A model generated the notes under the pieces. The model saw nothing but the letters and a program-made list of their open reading frames with translations, made no database searches and had not been told where the DNA came from. Made by a program: the position numbers and the translations under genes. Shown here one piece after another: positions 36,126-46,152 of a stretch of DNA of 64,000 nucleotides; positions within the stretch are counted from its first letter, which is position 1, and every line of letters starts with the position of its first letter. Source of the DNA: an uncultured Aquimarina sp. GTDB lineage: Bacteria; Bacteroidota; Bacteroidia; Flavobacteriales; Flavobacteriaceae. The stretch is taken from the NCBI GenBank assembly GCA_947498455.1, contig CANMKK010000003.1:162661-226660 (forward strand), written 5' to 3'.

Positions 36126-37426
36126 TTAATAAAAAAGTTCTTGCAATTATCCTGGGAGGAGGACAGGGAACTCGATTATCTCCACTAACAGAAAGTCGAT
36201 CAAAACCAGCAGTATCTATAGCAGGAAAATATCGATTAGTGGACATTCCTATTACCAATTGCATCCATTCTGATATAAAAAGAATGTTTGTACTAACACA
36301 ATTTAATTCTGCTTCATTAAACAGTCATCTTAAGAACACTTATATTTTCAGCTCTTTTAGTGATGCATTTGTAGATGTACTGGCAGCAGAGCAAACCCCT
36401 ACTAATAAGACTTGGTTTCAGGGTACAGCAGATGCAGTGAGGCAATCGATGCATCATTTTTTGAATCATGATTTTGAATATGCATTAATACTCTCGGGTG
36501 ATCAATTGTATCAAATGGATTTTAATAAAATGATAGATTCTCATATAGAAAAAGGAGCAGAAATTTCCATTGCTACATTACCAGTTACTCCAAGAGAGGC
36601 TACCGAATTCGGAATCCTTAAAATGAATAATGAACACTTTATCTCTTCTTTTGTAGAAAAACCCGAAGCAGATGAATTACCCGGTTGGGAATCTGAAGTT
36701 AGTCACGAAATGAAAGCTGAAAATCGTGAGTACCTCGCATCTATGGGTATATATATATTCAATAGAGAACTATTAGTCAAATTACTATCTGATCAAAGTA
36801 CCATAGATTTCGGAAAAGAGATAATACCTCAATCAATTGGAAAACATAAAGTATTAGCCTATCAATATGAAGGGTACTGGACAGATATTGGAAATATATC
36901 TTCTTTTTTTGATGCCAATATAGAACTGACCAATGATATTCCTAAGTTTGATTTATTTAACAATGCCAAAGTAATACTAACCAGACCGAGAATCTTACCA
37001 CCTTCAAAAATTTCTGGTACCTGCTTAGATAAAGCTATGATAGCCGAAGGTTGCCTTATTCAAGCTAAAGAAATCAAACAATCTGTAATAGGTATTCGAT
37101 CTAGAATAGGAAAAGATACCGTTATAAAAAATACGTATGTAATTGGTAGTGATAGGTATCAGGATCTTGATGAACTAGAAACAGACCTTAAAGAAAATAG
37201 ACCGTTTATAGGTGTAGGCGAACGATGTATTATCAATAATGCTATAATTGATAAAGATTGTAGAATAGGAAATGATGTTATTATAGAAGGAGGGCCACAT
37301 CTAGAAGATATAAATGAGGATGAGTATGTTATAAAAGATGGTATTGTAGTCATAAAAAAAGGAGCTATAATCCCTAATAACTTCAAAATTACTAGTGTGA
37401 ACAATTATAGCCTTAAAAATGTATAA
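36122..37426 (+). CDS. glgC: Glucose-1-phosphate adenylyltransferase
   Basis: 434 aa. Makes ADP-glucose, the rate-setting step of bacterial glycogen synthesis. Nucleotidyltransferase signature ILGGGQGTRLSPLTESRSKP (~10-29) and KYRLVDIPITNC (~37) are clear, with TWFQGTADAVRQ (~99), LSGDQLYQMDF (~125) and EKPEADELPGW (~180). The C-terminal part has left-handed beta-helix repeats (VIGIRSRIGKDTVIKNTYVI). It starts inside the end of glgA and precedes glgB by 87 bp. Confidence 0.95.
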   Translation: MINKKVLAIILGGGQGTRLSPLTESRSKPAVSIAGKYRLVDIPITNCIHSDIKRMFVLTQFNSASLNSHLKNTYIFSSFSDAFVDVLAAEQTPTNKTWFQGTADAVRQSMHHFLNHDFEYALILSGDQLYQMDFNKMIDSHIEKGAEISIATLPVTPREATEFGILKMNNEHFISSFVEKPEADELPGWESEVSHEMKAENREYLASMGIYIFNRELLVKLLSDQSTIDFGKEIIPQSIGKHKVLAYQYEGYWTDIGNISSFFDANIELTNDIPKFDLFNNAKVILTRPRILPPSKISGTCLDKAMIAEGCLIQAKEIKQSVIGIRSRIGKDTVIKNTYVIGSDRYQDLDELETDLKENRPFIGVGERCIINNAIIDKDCRIGNDVIIEGGPHLEDINEDEYVIKDGIVVIKKGAIIPNNFKITSVNNYSLKNV

Positions 37427-37513
37427 TAGAATACAAAGCGTTTTAATTACTGTATTCTCTGGTATAGCAATAAGAAAATTTATACTAAAAATAATGACCA
37501 ATCAATACGATGT

Positions 37514-39421
37514 ATGAGTAAAGTAATTCCATACAGTCTTTTTTCGGAATTTGATATCAATCTTTTTAAATCTGGTACACATTATCGGTTATATGAAAAA
37601 TTTGGTGCTCATATCACTACTGTAAATGGTGCCAAAGGAACCTATTTTTCGGTTTGGGCACCATCAGCAAAATCAGTATCCGTTATAGGTGATTTTAATT
37701 ATTGGACAGATGAGGCACACAAATTAAATGTAAGATGGGATTCATCAGGAATCTGGGAAGGTTTTATTCCCGGAGTTCTAAAAGGTAGTCTGTATAAGTA
37801 TAAAATTCATTCTACTATTAATAATGTTATTACCGAAAAAGCCGATCCTTATGCAAGGAGGAATGAACACCCACCAAAAACAGCATCAGTAGTATGGGAT
37901 GATGAGTATATATGGGAGGATAAAACGTGGATGAAAAATCGTAAACAGTATAATGCACTAGACGCTCCATTTTCTGTTTATGAAGTACATTTAGGATCTT
38001 GGAAGAAAAAAATAGAAGAAAACAGGTCATTATCATATGTAGAATTATCAGACGAATTGGTTTCTTATGTAAAAGAAATGCAATTTACACATGTAGAGTT
38101 GATGCCTATAATGGAATATCCTTATGACCCTTCTTGGGGATATCAACTTACAGGATATTTTTCACCAACATCTCGTTTTGGATACCCAGAAGATTTTAAA
38201 TTATTGGTAGACAAATTACATCAAAATAATATAGGTATATTATTAGATTGGGTGCCATCGCATTTTCCAGAAGATGCACACGGACTTGGCTTTTTTGATG
38301 GTTCTTGTTTATATGAACACCCAGATAAAAAAAAAGGATATCATCCCGATTGGAAAAGTTTAATTTTCAATTATGGGCGAAATGAGGTTAAAAGTTTTCT
38401 GATAAGTAATGCTATTTTTTGGTTAGATCAATTTCATGTGGATGGCTTGCGGGTTGATGCTGTAGCATCCATGTTATATTTGGATTACTCCAGAGAAGAA
38501 GGGGAGTGGGAACCTAATATATATGGTGAAAGAGAAAATCTAGAAGCTATTGATTTTATAAAAGAATTGAATATAGAGGTATATCAAAGTTTCCCCGATG
38601 TGCAAACCATTGCAGAGGAATCAACTTCTTTTTCCATGGTATCGAAACCTACCTTTCTAGGAGGTTTAGGATTTGGTATGAAGTGGATGATGGGATGGAT
38701 GCATGATACCTTAGAATATTTCCAAAAGGAATCTGTACATAGAAAATATCATCAAAACGATCTTACATTTAGCATGACTTATGCTTTTACAGAAAACTTT
38801 ATGTTGCCTTTATCCCATGATGAAGTCGTATATGGAAAACGAAGTATTCTGGGAAGAATGCCAGGTGACGAATGGCAACAGTTTGCTAATTTACGATTGT
38901 TGTATGGCTATATGTTCACACATCCCGGAGCTAATCTATTATTTATGGGATCTGAATTAGGGCAGCGCGATGAATGGAATTTTCAGAGTAGTGTTCAATG
39001 GAATTTACTTCAGTATGAATATCACGATGGAATACGGAAATTGATTATAGATTTAAACAAGATGTATAAGAAATATCCCTCCTTATATAAAAATCAGTTC
39101 ACAACAGATGGATTTGAGTGGATTACATACGATGATCACGAAAATTCTGTACTGGTGTATATTCGAAAAGGTACTAATGAAGATACTACACTTGTAATTG
39201 CATGTAATTTTACTTCTATACCAAGAAAAAATTATAAGATTGGGCTACCAAAGAAAGGAGTATTACATCAAATATTTAATAGTGATCTAAAAAAATATGG
39301 TGGAAGCGGTATTTCTAATCAGAAAGAAACAAATAGTATAGAAGAGAGTTGGCACTATAGAAAATATTCAGCTGAAATTAATATTCCTCCTTTGGCTACC
39401 GTTGTTTTTACAATAGAATGA
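37514..39421 (+). CDS. glgB: 1,4-alpha-glucan branching enzyme (GH13)
   Basis: 635 aa. Introduces alpha-1,6 branches into glycogen. An N-terminal CBM48 domain (~30-125, YFSVWAPSAKSVSVIGDFN) precedes the GH13 barrel. Conserved regions: DWVPSHFPEDAHGL (~247), the nucleophile Asp in DGLRVDAVASMLYLDYS (~312), the acid/base Glu in TIAEESTSF (~367) and LSHDEVVYGKRS (~435). Length is typical of the shorter branching enzymes. Third gene of the glycogen operon. Confidence 0.95.
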   Translation: MSKVIPYSLFSEFDINLFKSGTHYRLYEKFGAHITTVNGAKGTYFSVWAPSAKSVSVIGDFNYWTDEAHKLNVRWDSSGIWEGFIPGVLKGSLYKYKIHSTINNVITEKADPYARRNEHPPKTASVVWDDEYIWEDKTWMKNRKQYNALDAPFSVYEVHLGSWKKKIEENRSLSYVELSDELVSYVKEMQFTHVELMPIMEYPYDPSWGYQLTGYFSPTSRFGYPEDFKLLVDKLHQNNIGILLDWVPSHFPEDAHGLGFFDGSCLYEHPDKKKGYHPDWKSLIFNYGRNEVKSFLISNAIFWLDQFHVDGLRVDAVASMLYLDYSREEGEWEPNIYGERENLEAIDFIKELNIEVYQSFPDVQTIAEESTSFSMVSKPTFLGGLGFGMKWMMGWMHDTLEYFQKESVHRKYHQNDLTFSMTYAFTENFMLPLSHDEVVYGKRSILGRMPGDEWQQFANLRLLYGYMFTHPGANLLFMGSELGQRDEWNFQSSVQWNLLQYEYHDGIRKLIIDLNKMYKKYPSLYKNQFTTDGFEWITYDDHENSVLVYIRKGTNEDTTLVIACNFTSIPRKNYKIGLPKKGVLHQIFNSDLKKYGGSGISNQKETNSIEESWHYRKYSAEINIPPLATVVFTIE

Positions 39422-39496
39422 TATGCTTAATAAAGGAATAAGAAGTATAATATAACATTTTTGAAATATAGTAAGATAAAAGAAAAATGACCTACT

Positions 39497-41902
39497 ATGA
39501 TTACTAATACTGAGTTAGAAAATAAAGGGAATTTATTTCCTGGAAAAATTGTCTCATTTTCACAAAATGTAGACAAAATCAATTTTACTACAGAAAATGG
39601 AGTTATTCTACAAGTTACAATTATAAGAGGTAGTGTGATTCGTTTTCGATATGCTACAGGTAATAATTTCGAAAATGATTTTTCTTATGCCATTAGCGAG
39701 AAAGGAGTAAGAGGGTACAGCGTTTTAGAAGTAAATGAACAAAAAGATGGTTATGAAATAATAACCAAGAAAGTTCGAATTTATATAGCCAAAGCAAATA
39801 TTCAGGTAATCATAAAGGATGAAATTGGAAATATTATCTGTAAAGATGATTGGGGATTTCATTGGGAGCAAAGTTATGAATATGGGGGCAACATAGTAAA
39901 AATGAGCAAATCTGCTCCACAGGGAGAGTGCTATTATGGTTTAGGTGATAAACCCATGCATCTTAACCTAAAAGGTAAAAGAATAGAGAACTGGGCAACA
40001 GATCAATATGCATTTGGAAAAGATCAAGATCCTTTATACAAAAGTGTACCTTTTTATATTGGAATGTACGAAGAAAGGGCATATGGGATATTCTTTGATA
40101 ATACGTTTAAAACCTATTTCGACTTTTGTCATGAACGAAGAAATGTAACTAGTTTTTGGGCACATGGCGGAGAAATGAACTATTATTTCTTTTATGGTCC
40201 CGATATGCAGGAAGTAATAACCAGGTATACGGATCTTACGGGTAAACCAGAACTACCTCCTTTATGGGCATTAGGATATCATCAATGTAAGTGGAGTTAC
40301 TATCCAGAAAGTAAAGTAAAAAAGGTAACTAGTAAATTTCGCGAACTTCAAATCCCTTGCGATGCTATTTATTTAGATATCGATTATATGGATGGTTTTA
40401 GATGTTTTACCTGGAACAAGGAATATTTTCCAGATCCAAAACGTATGGTTGCAGAATTAGCAGAAGATGGTTTTAAAACAATAGTTATTATAGACCCTGG
40501 AATCAAAATAGACAAAGATTATTGGGTATATCAGGAAGCTATGGATAAAGACTATTTCTGTAAACGTGCTGATGGCCCATATATGAGAGGAAAAGTATGG
40601 CCTGGAGAATGCTATTTTCCAGATTTTACCAACCCAGAAGTGAGAGAATGGTGGTCAGGACTATTTCAGGATATTATAGATGAGATCGGTGTTAAAGGTG
40701 TATGGAATGATATGAATGAACCTGCAGTTATGGAAGTACCCGGAAAAACATTTCCTAACGATGTGAGACATAATTATGATGGTAATCCATGTAGTCATAG
40801 AAAAGCACATAATATATACGGAACACAAATGGCTAGAGCTACCTACGAAGGAATTAAAAAATTTGCCTACCCAAAACGTCCCTTCGTAATTACCAGATCC
40901 GCCTATTCTGGAGCACAACGATACACTTCTTCCTGGACAGGGGATAATGTTGCTACTTGGGAACACTTATGGATAGCGAATATACAGGCACAACGAATGA
41001 GTATGAGCGGTATGTCTTTTACAGGTAGTGATATTGGTGGATTTGCAGAACACCCTACAGGAGAACTATTTGCACGTTGGATACAATTAGGTGTATTCCA
41101 TCCTTTTTGCCGTACACACTCATCTGGCGATCATGGAGATCAGGAACCATGGACTTTTGGGCAAGAAATAATTGATATTACCAGAAAATATATAGAATTG
41201 CGTTATCAATTATTACCATATTTATATACTATGTTCTGGGAGTATGCAGAACAAGGAATCCCAATGCTTAAGTCTCTTGTGTTGTATGATCAAGAAGATA
41301 CACAAACACATTATAGAACAGATGAGTTTATTTTTGGAAACCAAATACTCGTTTGTCCGGTTCAGGAGCCTAATTCTAAAGGGCGAAGAATGTATATTCC
41401 TCGAGGCAACTGGTACAATTATTGGACTCGGGAGTATGTAAAGGGAGGTAATGAACAATGGGTTGATGCAGATTTAGACACCTTACCCTTATTTATAAAG
41501 GAAGGATCTATCATCCCGAAATATCCTGTACAACAATATGTAGGTGAAAAGAAAATAGAAGAACTTAAATTAGAAGTGTATTATAAATTAGGGGATAAGG
41601 AAATATCTAAAGTATATGAAGATGCCCAAGATGGATATGATTATGCAAAGGGAAGATACAGTCTAAGAAGCTTTTCTTTTACAGGAAAAGAAAATGAAAT
41701 CATTCTTCAACAACATAAAAATGGCACCTACGTCACAGAATATAACACTATAAAAATTGAGTTAATTGGATTACCTTTTACGATTAGCGAAATTGAAATA
41801 GACAATGTGATAGTCGGTTTAGATACTATTCAATATAATTCAGAAAAAAGTAGTATCATAGTGCCTAAAAATTTCAATGAACTTCATATTATAGCCATAT
41901 AA
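39497..41902 (+). CDS. Alpha-glucosidase, glycoside hydrolase family 31
   Basis: 801 aa with no signal peptide, so cytoplasmic. It hydrolyses alpha-glucosidic bonds at non-reducing ends, probably during glycogen or maltodextrin turnover. The GH31 nucleophile lies in GVWNDMNEP (~407-415) and the acid/base Asp in SSWTGDNVATWEHL (~480). Other family marks are PPLWALGYHQCKWSYYPESK (~253), IPCDAIYLDIDYMDGF and GSDIGGFAEHPTGELFARW (~510). It follows glgB by 75 bp on the same strand and is probably cotranscribed. Confidence 0.92.
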   Translation: MITNTELENKGNLFPGKIVSFSQNVDKINFTTENGVILQVTIIRGSVIRFRYATGNNFENDFSYAISEKGVRGYSVLEVNEQKDGYEIITKKVRIYIAKANIQVIIKDEIGNIICKDDWGFHWEQSYEYGGNIVKMSKSAPQGECYYGLGDKPMHLNLKGKRIENWATDQYAFGKDQDPLYKSVPFYIGMYEERAYGIFFDNTFKTYFDFCHERRNVTSFWAHGGEMNYYFFYGPDMQEVITRYTDLTGKPELPPLWALGYHQCKWSYYPESKVKKVTSKFRELQIPCDAIYLDIDYMDGFRCFTWNKEYFPDPKRMVAELAEDGFKTIVIIDPGIKIDKDYWVYQEAMDKDYFCKRADGPYMRGKVWPGECYFPDFTNPEVREWWSGLFQDIIDEIGVKGVWNDMNEPAVMEVPGKTFPNDVRHNYDGNPCSHRKAHNIYGTQMARATYEGIKKFAYPKRPFVITRSAYSGAQRYTSSWTGDNVATWEHLWIANIQAQRMSMSGMSFTGSDIGGFAEHPTGELFARWIQLGVFHPFCRTHSSGDHGDQEPWTFGQEIIDITRKYIELRYQLLPYLYTMFWEYAEQGIPMLKSLVLYDQEDTQTHYRTDEFIFGNQILVCPVQEPNSKGRRMYIPRGNWYNYWTREYVKGGNEQWVDADLDTLPLFIKEGSIIPKYPVQQYVGEKKIEELKLEVYYKLGDKEISKVYEDAQDGYDYAKGRYSLRSFSFTGKENEIILQQHKNGTYVTEYNTIKIELIGLPFTISEIEIDNVIVGLDTIQYNSEKSSIIVPKNFNELHIIAI

Positions 41903-42151
41903 TAATGAACAGTTTATCGATAAATCTAGTAATCTATGGATTTTAGAGCATAAAATACATTATGAAATATGTATAATGATCTGTTAAATTTTGTAATTTT
42001 AAATTCTAAAAGGTCATATATCAATAATCATAATGAAACTAGTCTTAAATAATCAAGTTAATCAGTATTGACTTGTATAATTGGTGATAAATTTCATTAT
42101 CATATTTAATTTTATGAAGTATGACAATTAAAAAAGCAATAAAATAAACAG

Positions 42152-42973
42152 ATGAAAAAGAAAAAATTAATCGTAGTACTTAGTGCAGTTCTACTTTTTT
42201 TATCATGTGCTACCAATCCTTTTACAGGTAAGCAAACATTAGCATTAGTACCGAATTCTCAGATTTTACCTGCAGCATTTGCGCAATATGATCAAGTGTT
42301 AAAAGAGAGTAAAGTAGTAACGGGTACATCTGACGCCGAAATGATTAAACGAGTCGGGCAAAAAATTGCTACTGCGGCAGAACGATGGTTAAATGCTAAT
42401 GGACATCAGGGGTATTTGAATGATTATAAATGGGAATACAACTTGATTGATGATAATGTAGTAAATGCTTGGGCGATGCCAGGAGGAAAAATAGCTTTTT
42501 ACACAGGGATTCTTCCAATAGCAAAAACAGAAACTGGTGTTGCCGCTATTATGGGGCATGAAGTAGTTCATGCAATTGCTAATCATGGACAACAACGTAT
42601 GAGTGCCGGTCAGTTACAACAAGTAGCAGGAGTAGCTACTTCTGTAGCTGTTAGTGGACAAAATGAACAGACACAACAAATAATCGGTACAGCCTTTGGA
42701 TTAGGTAGTCAATTAGGTGTTATGCTTCCTTTTAGTAGAAGCCATGAAACAGAAGCTGATAAAATAGGACTGACCTTAATGGCAATTGCGGGATATAACC
42801 CGGATGAAGCTGCCGAATTATGGAAACGGATGAAAGCCAATAGTGGAGGTAAAGAACCTGCAGAATTTATGAGTACACATCCATCAAATGATACACGTAT
42901 TGCAAATCTTACCGCTTGGGCACCTGCAGCAAAAGCAGAAGCCAGAAAATTTGGAGTTACCAGCTTTAAATGA
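42152..42973 (+). CDS. M48-family metallopeptidase lipoprotein
   Basis: 273 aa. Lipoprotein signal MKKKKLIVVLSAVLLFLSC, then ATNPFTGKQTLALVP, typical of LoiP/YcaL/BepA-like periplasmic peptidases. The zinc motif HEVVHAIANHG (HExxH, ~134-138) and the third ligand region SRSHETEADKIGLTLM (~195-205) are intact, as is the tail motif EFMSTHPSNDTRI. It likely degrades misfolded outer-membrane proteins. Single gene with its own terminator at 43016. Confidence 0.93.
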   Translation: MKKKKLIVVLSAVLLFLSCATNPFTGKQTLALVPNSQILPAAFAQYDQVLKESKVVTGTSDAEMIKRVGQKIATAAERWLNANGHQGYLNDYKWEYNLIDDNVVNAWAMPGGKIAFYTGILPIAKTETGVAAIMGHEVVHAIANHGQQRMSAGQLQQVAGVATSVAVSGQNEQTQQIIGTAFGLGSQLGVMLPFSRSHETEADKIGLTLMAIAGYNPDEAAELWKRMKANSGGKEPAEFMSTHPSNDTRIANLTAWAPAAKAEARKFGVTSFK

Positions 42974-43015
42974 TTATAAATTTGTAATAATTAAAAAGAT
43001 TATACCTATTTTAGG

Positions 43016-43047
43016 AGCTGTTCTGAAAAATTCAGAACAGCTTTTTT
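43016..43047 (+). terminator. Intrinsic terminator of the M48 peptidase gene
   Basis: A perfect 11-bp stem AGCTGTTCTGA/TCAGAACAGCT (43016-43026 and 43032-43042), then a T-run. It starts about 43 bp after the stop codon. Confidence 0.85.
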
Positions 43048-43076
43048 ATTATAATTAATTTTAGAAAGTATATTAC

Positions 43077-44402
43077 ATGCAACAACTACCTAAAGGAAGC
43101 AAAAAATTGTTGAATGCCTGGGCTTTTTATGATTGGGCAAATTCTGTTTACAATTTAACAATATCATCTGCTGTTTTTCCTATCTTTTGGGGAGCACTGA
43201 CAATTATACGAGATGATGAAGGAAGAATTATAAGTGATACAGTAAGATTTCTAGGATACGATATTAACAATGATTCATTGATTAGTTATGTAACAGCATT
43301 CGCATTTTTGATTGTATCAATTATAAGCCCTTTTCTATCTGGAATAGCTGATTATGTTGGCAATAAAAAGAATTTTTTAAAATTCTTTTGCTATTTAGGA
43401 GCTTTATCTTGTATAGGACTTTATTGGTTTTCTTTAGAAAATTTATTCATTAGCTTATTATGTTACCTACTAGCTTTAATCGGTTTTTGGGGAAGTATTG
43501 TTTTTTATAATTCATACTTACCCGATATAGCTTATCCCGAACAACAGGATGCCATAAGCGCTAAAGGATACTCTTTAGGATATATTGGAAGTGTTATACT
43601 CTTAATAGTTAATTTAATTATGATCCTAAAGTATGATTGGTTTGGTTTTGAAAGTGAAGGTGCTCCAACCAGATTATCTTTTTTGATGGTAGGTGTTTGG
43701 TGGATTGGTTTTAGTCAATATACTTACTATTATTTACCTAAAGGAAATAAAAAAGAAACGCTTTCCAGAGATATATTATTTAATGGTTTTAAAGAATTAA
43801 AACTGATATGGAATGCTTTGCAACACAATTTAAGATTAAAAAGATATCTAGTTGCATTCTTTGTATATAGTATGGCAGTACAAACGATTATGCTTATTGC
43901 AACCTATTTTGGTATTGAAGAATTGGATTGGGGTGATCAGGATGCAACCACAGGATTAATAATAAGTATTTTACTAATTCAACTTGTGGCTGTACTAGGA
44001 GCTTTTTTAACATCGAGAGCTTCTGCTAAATATGGAAATATAAAAACATTGATTTTTATAAATTTCATTTGGATTGGTATTTGTATATATGCCTATACAA
44101 TTACTGTTCCTTTACAATTTTATGCAACAGCAGCTGTCGTTGGTTTAGTTATGGGAGGAATTCAATCTTTATCTAGATCTACATATTCTAAATTTTTACC
44201 AGAAAATGCAGTAGATACTGCTTCATATTTTAGTTTTTATGATGTTTCAGAAAAAATTGGAATTGTTATAGGAATGTTCTCATATGGATTAATAGCCCAA
44301 GTAACAGGAAGTGTACGATACTCTATATTATTTTTAATTTTATTTTTTGTAATAGGATTGCTATTACTTTTTAGGGTAAATACAAAAAAGACTGTCTCTT
44401 AA
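43077..44402 (+). CDS. MFS permease, UMF1/Atg22-like
   Basis: 441 aa with about 12 hydrophobic segments. The start NAWAFYDWANSVYNLTISSA is the hallmark of the UMF1/Atg22 branch of the major facilitator superfamily, and GGIQSLSRSTYSKFLPENA (~360) is its later signature. These carriers are thought to export amino acids or similar small molecules; the substrate is unknown. Single gene between two terminated or spaced units. Confidence 0.9.
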   Translation: MQQLPKGSKKLLNAWAFYDWANSVYNLTISSAVFPIFWGALTIIRDDEGRIISDTVRFLGYDINNDSLISYVTAFAFLIVSIISPFLSGIADYVGNKKNFLKFFCYLGALSCIGLYWFSLENLFISLLCYLLALIGFWGSIVFYNSYLPDIAYPEQQDAISAKGYSLGYIGSVILLIVNLIMILKYDWFGFESEGAPTRLSFLMVGVWWIGFSQYTYYYLPKGNKKETLSRDILFNGFKELKLIWNALQHNLRLKRYLVAFFVYSMAVQTIMLIATYFGIEELDWGDQDATTGLIISILLIQLVAVLGAFLTSRASAKYGNIKTLIFINFIWIGICIYAYTITVPLQFYATAAVVGLVMGGIQSLSRSTYSKFLPENAVDTASYFSFYDVSEKIGIVIGMFSYGLIAQVTGSVRYSILFLILFFVIGLLLLFRVNTKKTVS

Positions 44403-44797
44403 TCAGAGTAGAGTATTAAATATAAATTAACCTATTAAAGAAAGAAATTAAATCACTCTTAGCAGGTTTCCCATACATTATATATATCTTCATGTTTTGA
44501 TTTTTTATAACATAAAATAATGGGTAAACAAACGTCTATAAATATACCTGCTTGATTTGTATATGAACCACCTCTGTATTGATTTCATAGTAAACTTACT
44601 TATATTTGTGTTCAACTTTTAAAACGAAATCCTACCTATGAAAAAAACCTACGTATCGCTATAGAAATGATTTTAATCTAAAATCTTCGCACTTCATCCA
44701 ATTAGTATAAAAATTTACAATCCAATATTAGTTATACTTATTAAATGTGTACATATTTGATATACTATACAATTCATTTTATATAAATTAATAAGCC
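44403..44797. other. Intergenic region with an apparently orphan promoter
   Basis: 395 bp without a gene. A strong promoter-like pair lies within: TTG at 44579-44581 and TATATTTG at 44601-44608, separated by 19 bp, close to the Bacteroidota consensus. The only nearby ORF is eight codons (ATG 44638, MKKTYVSL then stop). The main gene at 44798 begins 190 bp downstream. Confidence 0.4.
44579..44608 (+). promoter_or_regulatory. Promoter: TTG (-33) and TATATTTG (-7)
   Basis: The elements are 19 bp apart, matching the Bacteroidota sigma-ABfr consensus (TTTG, N17-23, TAnnTTTG). Transcription would give a ~185-nt leader before the lipocalin-like gene, or a small RNA. Confidence 0.5.
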
Positions 44798-45277
44798 ATG
44801 AAAAAACTCATTTTACTATGTACCGTAGTTCTCCTTGTTTCCTGTACTGCTAGTCAAAAAACCGTTATTGCGGCAAAAAAGACATTAAAAGGAGAATGGT
44901 CATTAGATAAAATATCTTATGATCGATCCGGTATTTTCGAAGTTACACTGTATAATGACGCATCTGCAGAATGTCTTACAGGTGGTATTTGGAAATTTAT
45001 ACCAAATAATAATACAGGGAAATACACTGTTAATGAAAGCGAATGTACTTCTACAGGTGCACGTAACTTTAGATTTACCATTCCACAACCAAATGAAAGT
45101 GGGGTCTATAGCTTCCTTTTTAAACCAACAGACGAAAAGAAAAAAAGCACAAATAATAATAAGGGATATAGGATGACACTACAACATCTTGATGATACGA
45201 CAATGACATGGGCTCAGACAGTAAGTCTAGAAGGGAAACCTTTTGTTATCACAATGAATTTTAATAAAATACAATAA
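44798..45277 (+). CDS. Lipocalin-like lipoprotein
   Basis: 159 aa with lipoprotein signal MKKLILLCTVVLLVSC. The mature part begins with a lipocalin-like strand (KTLKGEWSLDKISYDRSGIF) and continues as a small beta-barrel (WKFIPNNNTGKYTVNESEC, YRMTLQHLDDTTMTWAQTVS). Lipocalin-type lipoproteins bind hydrophobic ligands or support the outer membrane. The next gene, an OmpA-family protein, starts 16 bp downstream, so the pair is an operon, as commonly seen in flavobacteria. Confidence 0.8.
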   Translation: MKKLILLCTVVLLVSCTASQKTVIAAKKTLKGEWSLDKISYDRSGIFEVTLYNDASAECLTGGIWKFIPNNNTGKYTVNESECTSTGARNFRFTIPQPNESGVYSFLFKPTDEKKKSTNNNKGYRMTLQHLDDTTMTWAQTVSLEGKPFVITMNFNKIQ

Positions 45278-45293
45278 ATCAAATTCTTACACA

Positions 45294-45989
45294 ATGATAA
45301 AATCTAATCTAAAAAAGTTCTCGATTATACTTATGGCAGCTACTATGTTTGGTAGTTGTGATGCTGTACAAAATGCAAACAATACACAAAAAGGAGCCGT
45401 TATAGGTACTACTGCCGGAGCTGTGCTTGGTGGAGTCCTAGGTAACAATGTTGGGAATAAAGAAAATTCGGTACTTGGAGCCGTAATTGGTGGAGTAGTA
45501 GGAGGTGTTGCTGGAGGTATTATCGGAAAACAAATGGATAAACAAGCACAAAAGATTGAAGAAGAAATTCCAGGAGCAGAAGTTACACGTGTCGGAGAAG
45601 GAATTGATATTGTATTTGACGAAACAAGTGGTGTTTATTTTGATACAAACAAGCATAATATTAATACCAAATCAAGAACAAACCTTAATAAACTTGTAGG
45701 GATTTTTAAGGAATATCCGGATACTAATATCATCGTAGAAGGTCATACAGATAGTTCTGGGGATGATGCTTATAATTTAGAATTATCAAAAAAGAGAGCT
45801 AATGCTGTTACCAGTTATTTAATTTCTCAAGGAATCAGTAAAGAACGTCTGACCACTTATTTCCATGGAGAGACACTACCAAAGTATGATAATGCAACGG
45901 CAGAAGGTAGGGCTAAAAACAGAAGAGTAGAACTGGGAGTTCTAGCAAATGAAAAAATGATTGAAGATGCAAAATCAAAAGTAGATTAA
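45294..45989 (+). CDS. OmpA-family lipoprotein with glycine zipper
   Basis: 231 aa. Signal ends at the lipobox Cys in MAATMFGSC (~15-23). A glycine-zipper region follows (~35-80; GAVLGGVLGNNVGN, VIGGVVGGVAGGIIG), then a C-terminal OmpA peptidoglycan-binding domain with NIIVEGHTDSSGDDAYNLEL, SKKRANAVTSYL and AEGRAKNRRVEL (~145-220). It would tie the outer membrane to peptidoglycan. Operon partner of the upstream lipocalin-like gene. Confidence 0.92.
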   Translation: MIKSNLKKFSIILMAATMFGSCDAVQNANNTQKGAVIGTTAGAVLGGVLGNNVGNKENSVLGAVIGGVVGGVAGGIIGKQMDKQAQKIEEEIPGAEVTRVGEGIDIVFDETSGVYFDTNKHNINTKSRTNLNKLVGIFKEYPDTNIIVEGHTDSSGDDAYNLELSKKRANAVTSYLISQGISKERLTTYFHGETLPKYDNATAEGRAKNRRVELGVLANEKMIEDAKSKVD

Positions 45990-46090
45990 ACCTCGTTTAA
46001 AGGTAATTTCTTAGAGTTTGTCTTGAAAACAAAATAATTGCTTTGAAGTTTTTATTTTATGAAAAAAAACTAGTTTTTGTAATACATATA

Positions 46091-46125
46091 AAAAAGTCCC
46101 GACAAATAAGGTTCGGGATTTTTTT
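46091..46125 (+). terminator. Intrinsic terminator after the OmpA gene
   Basis: Stem AAAAAGTCCCGA/TCGGGATTTTTT with one G-T wobble, loop CAAATAAGGT and a T-run. It separates the OmpA operon from the biosynthetic cluster. Confidence 0.8.
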
Positions 46126-46152
46126 ATACCCAAAATTATGTATCTTCAATAA

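Noticed and set aside
39497..41902. Secreted starch-utilisation (PUL) enzyme
   Set aside because: No signal peptide and no susC/susD nearby; it sits with glycogen synthesis genes.
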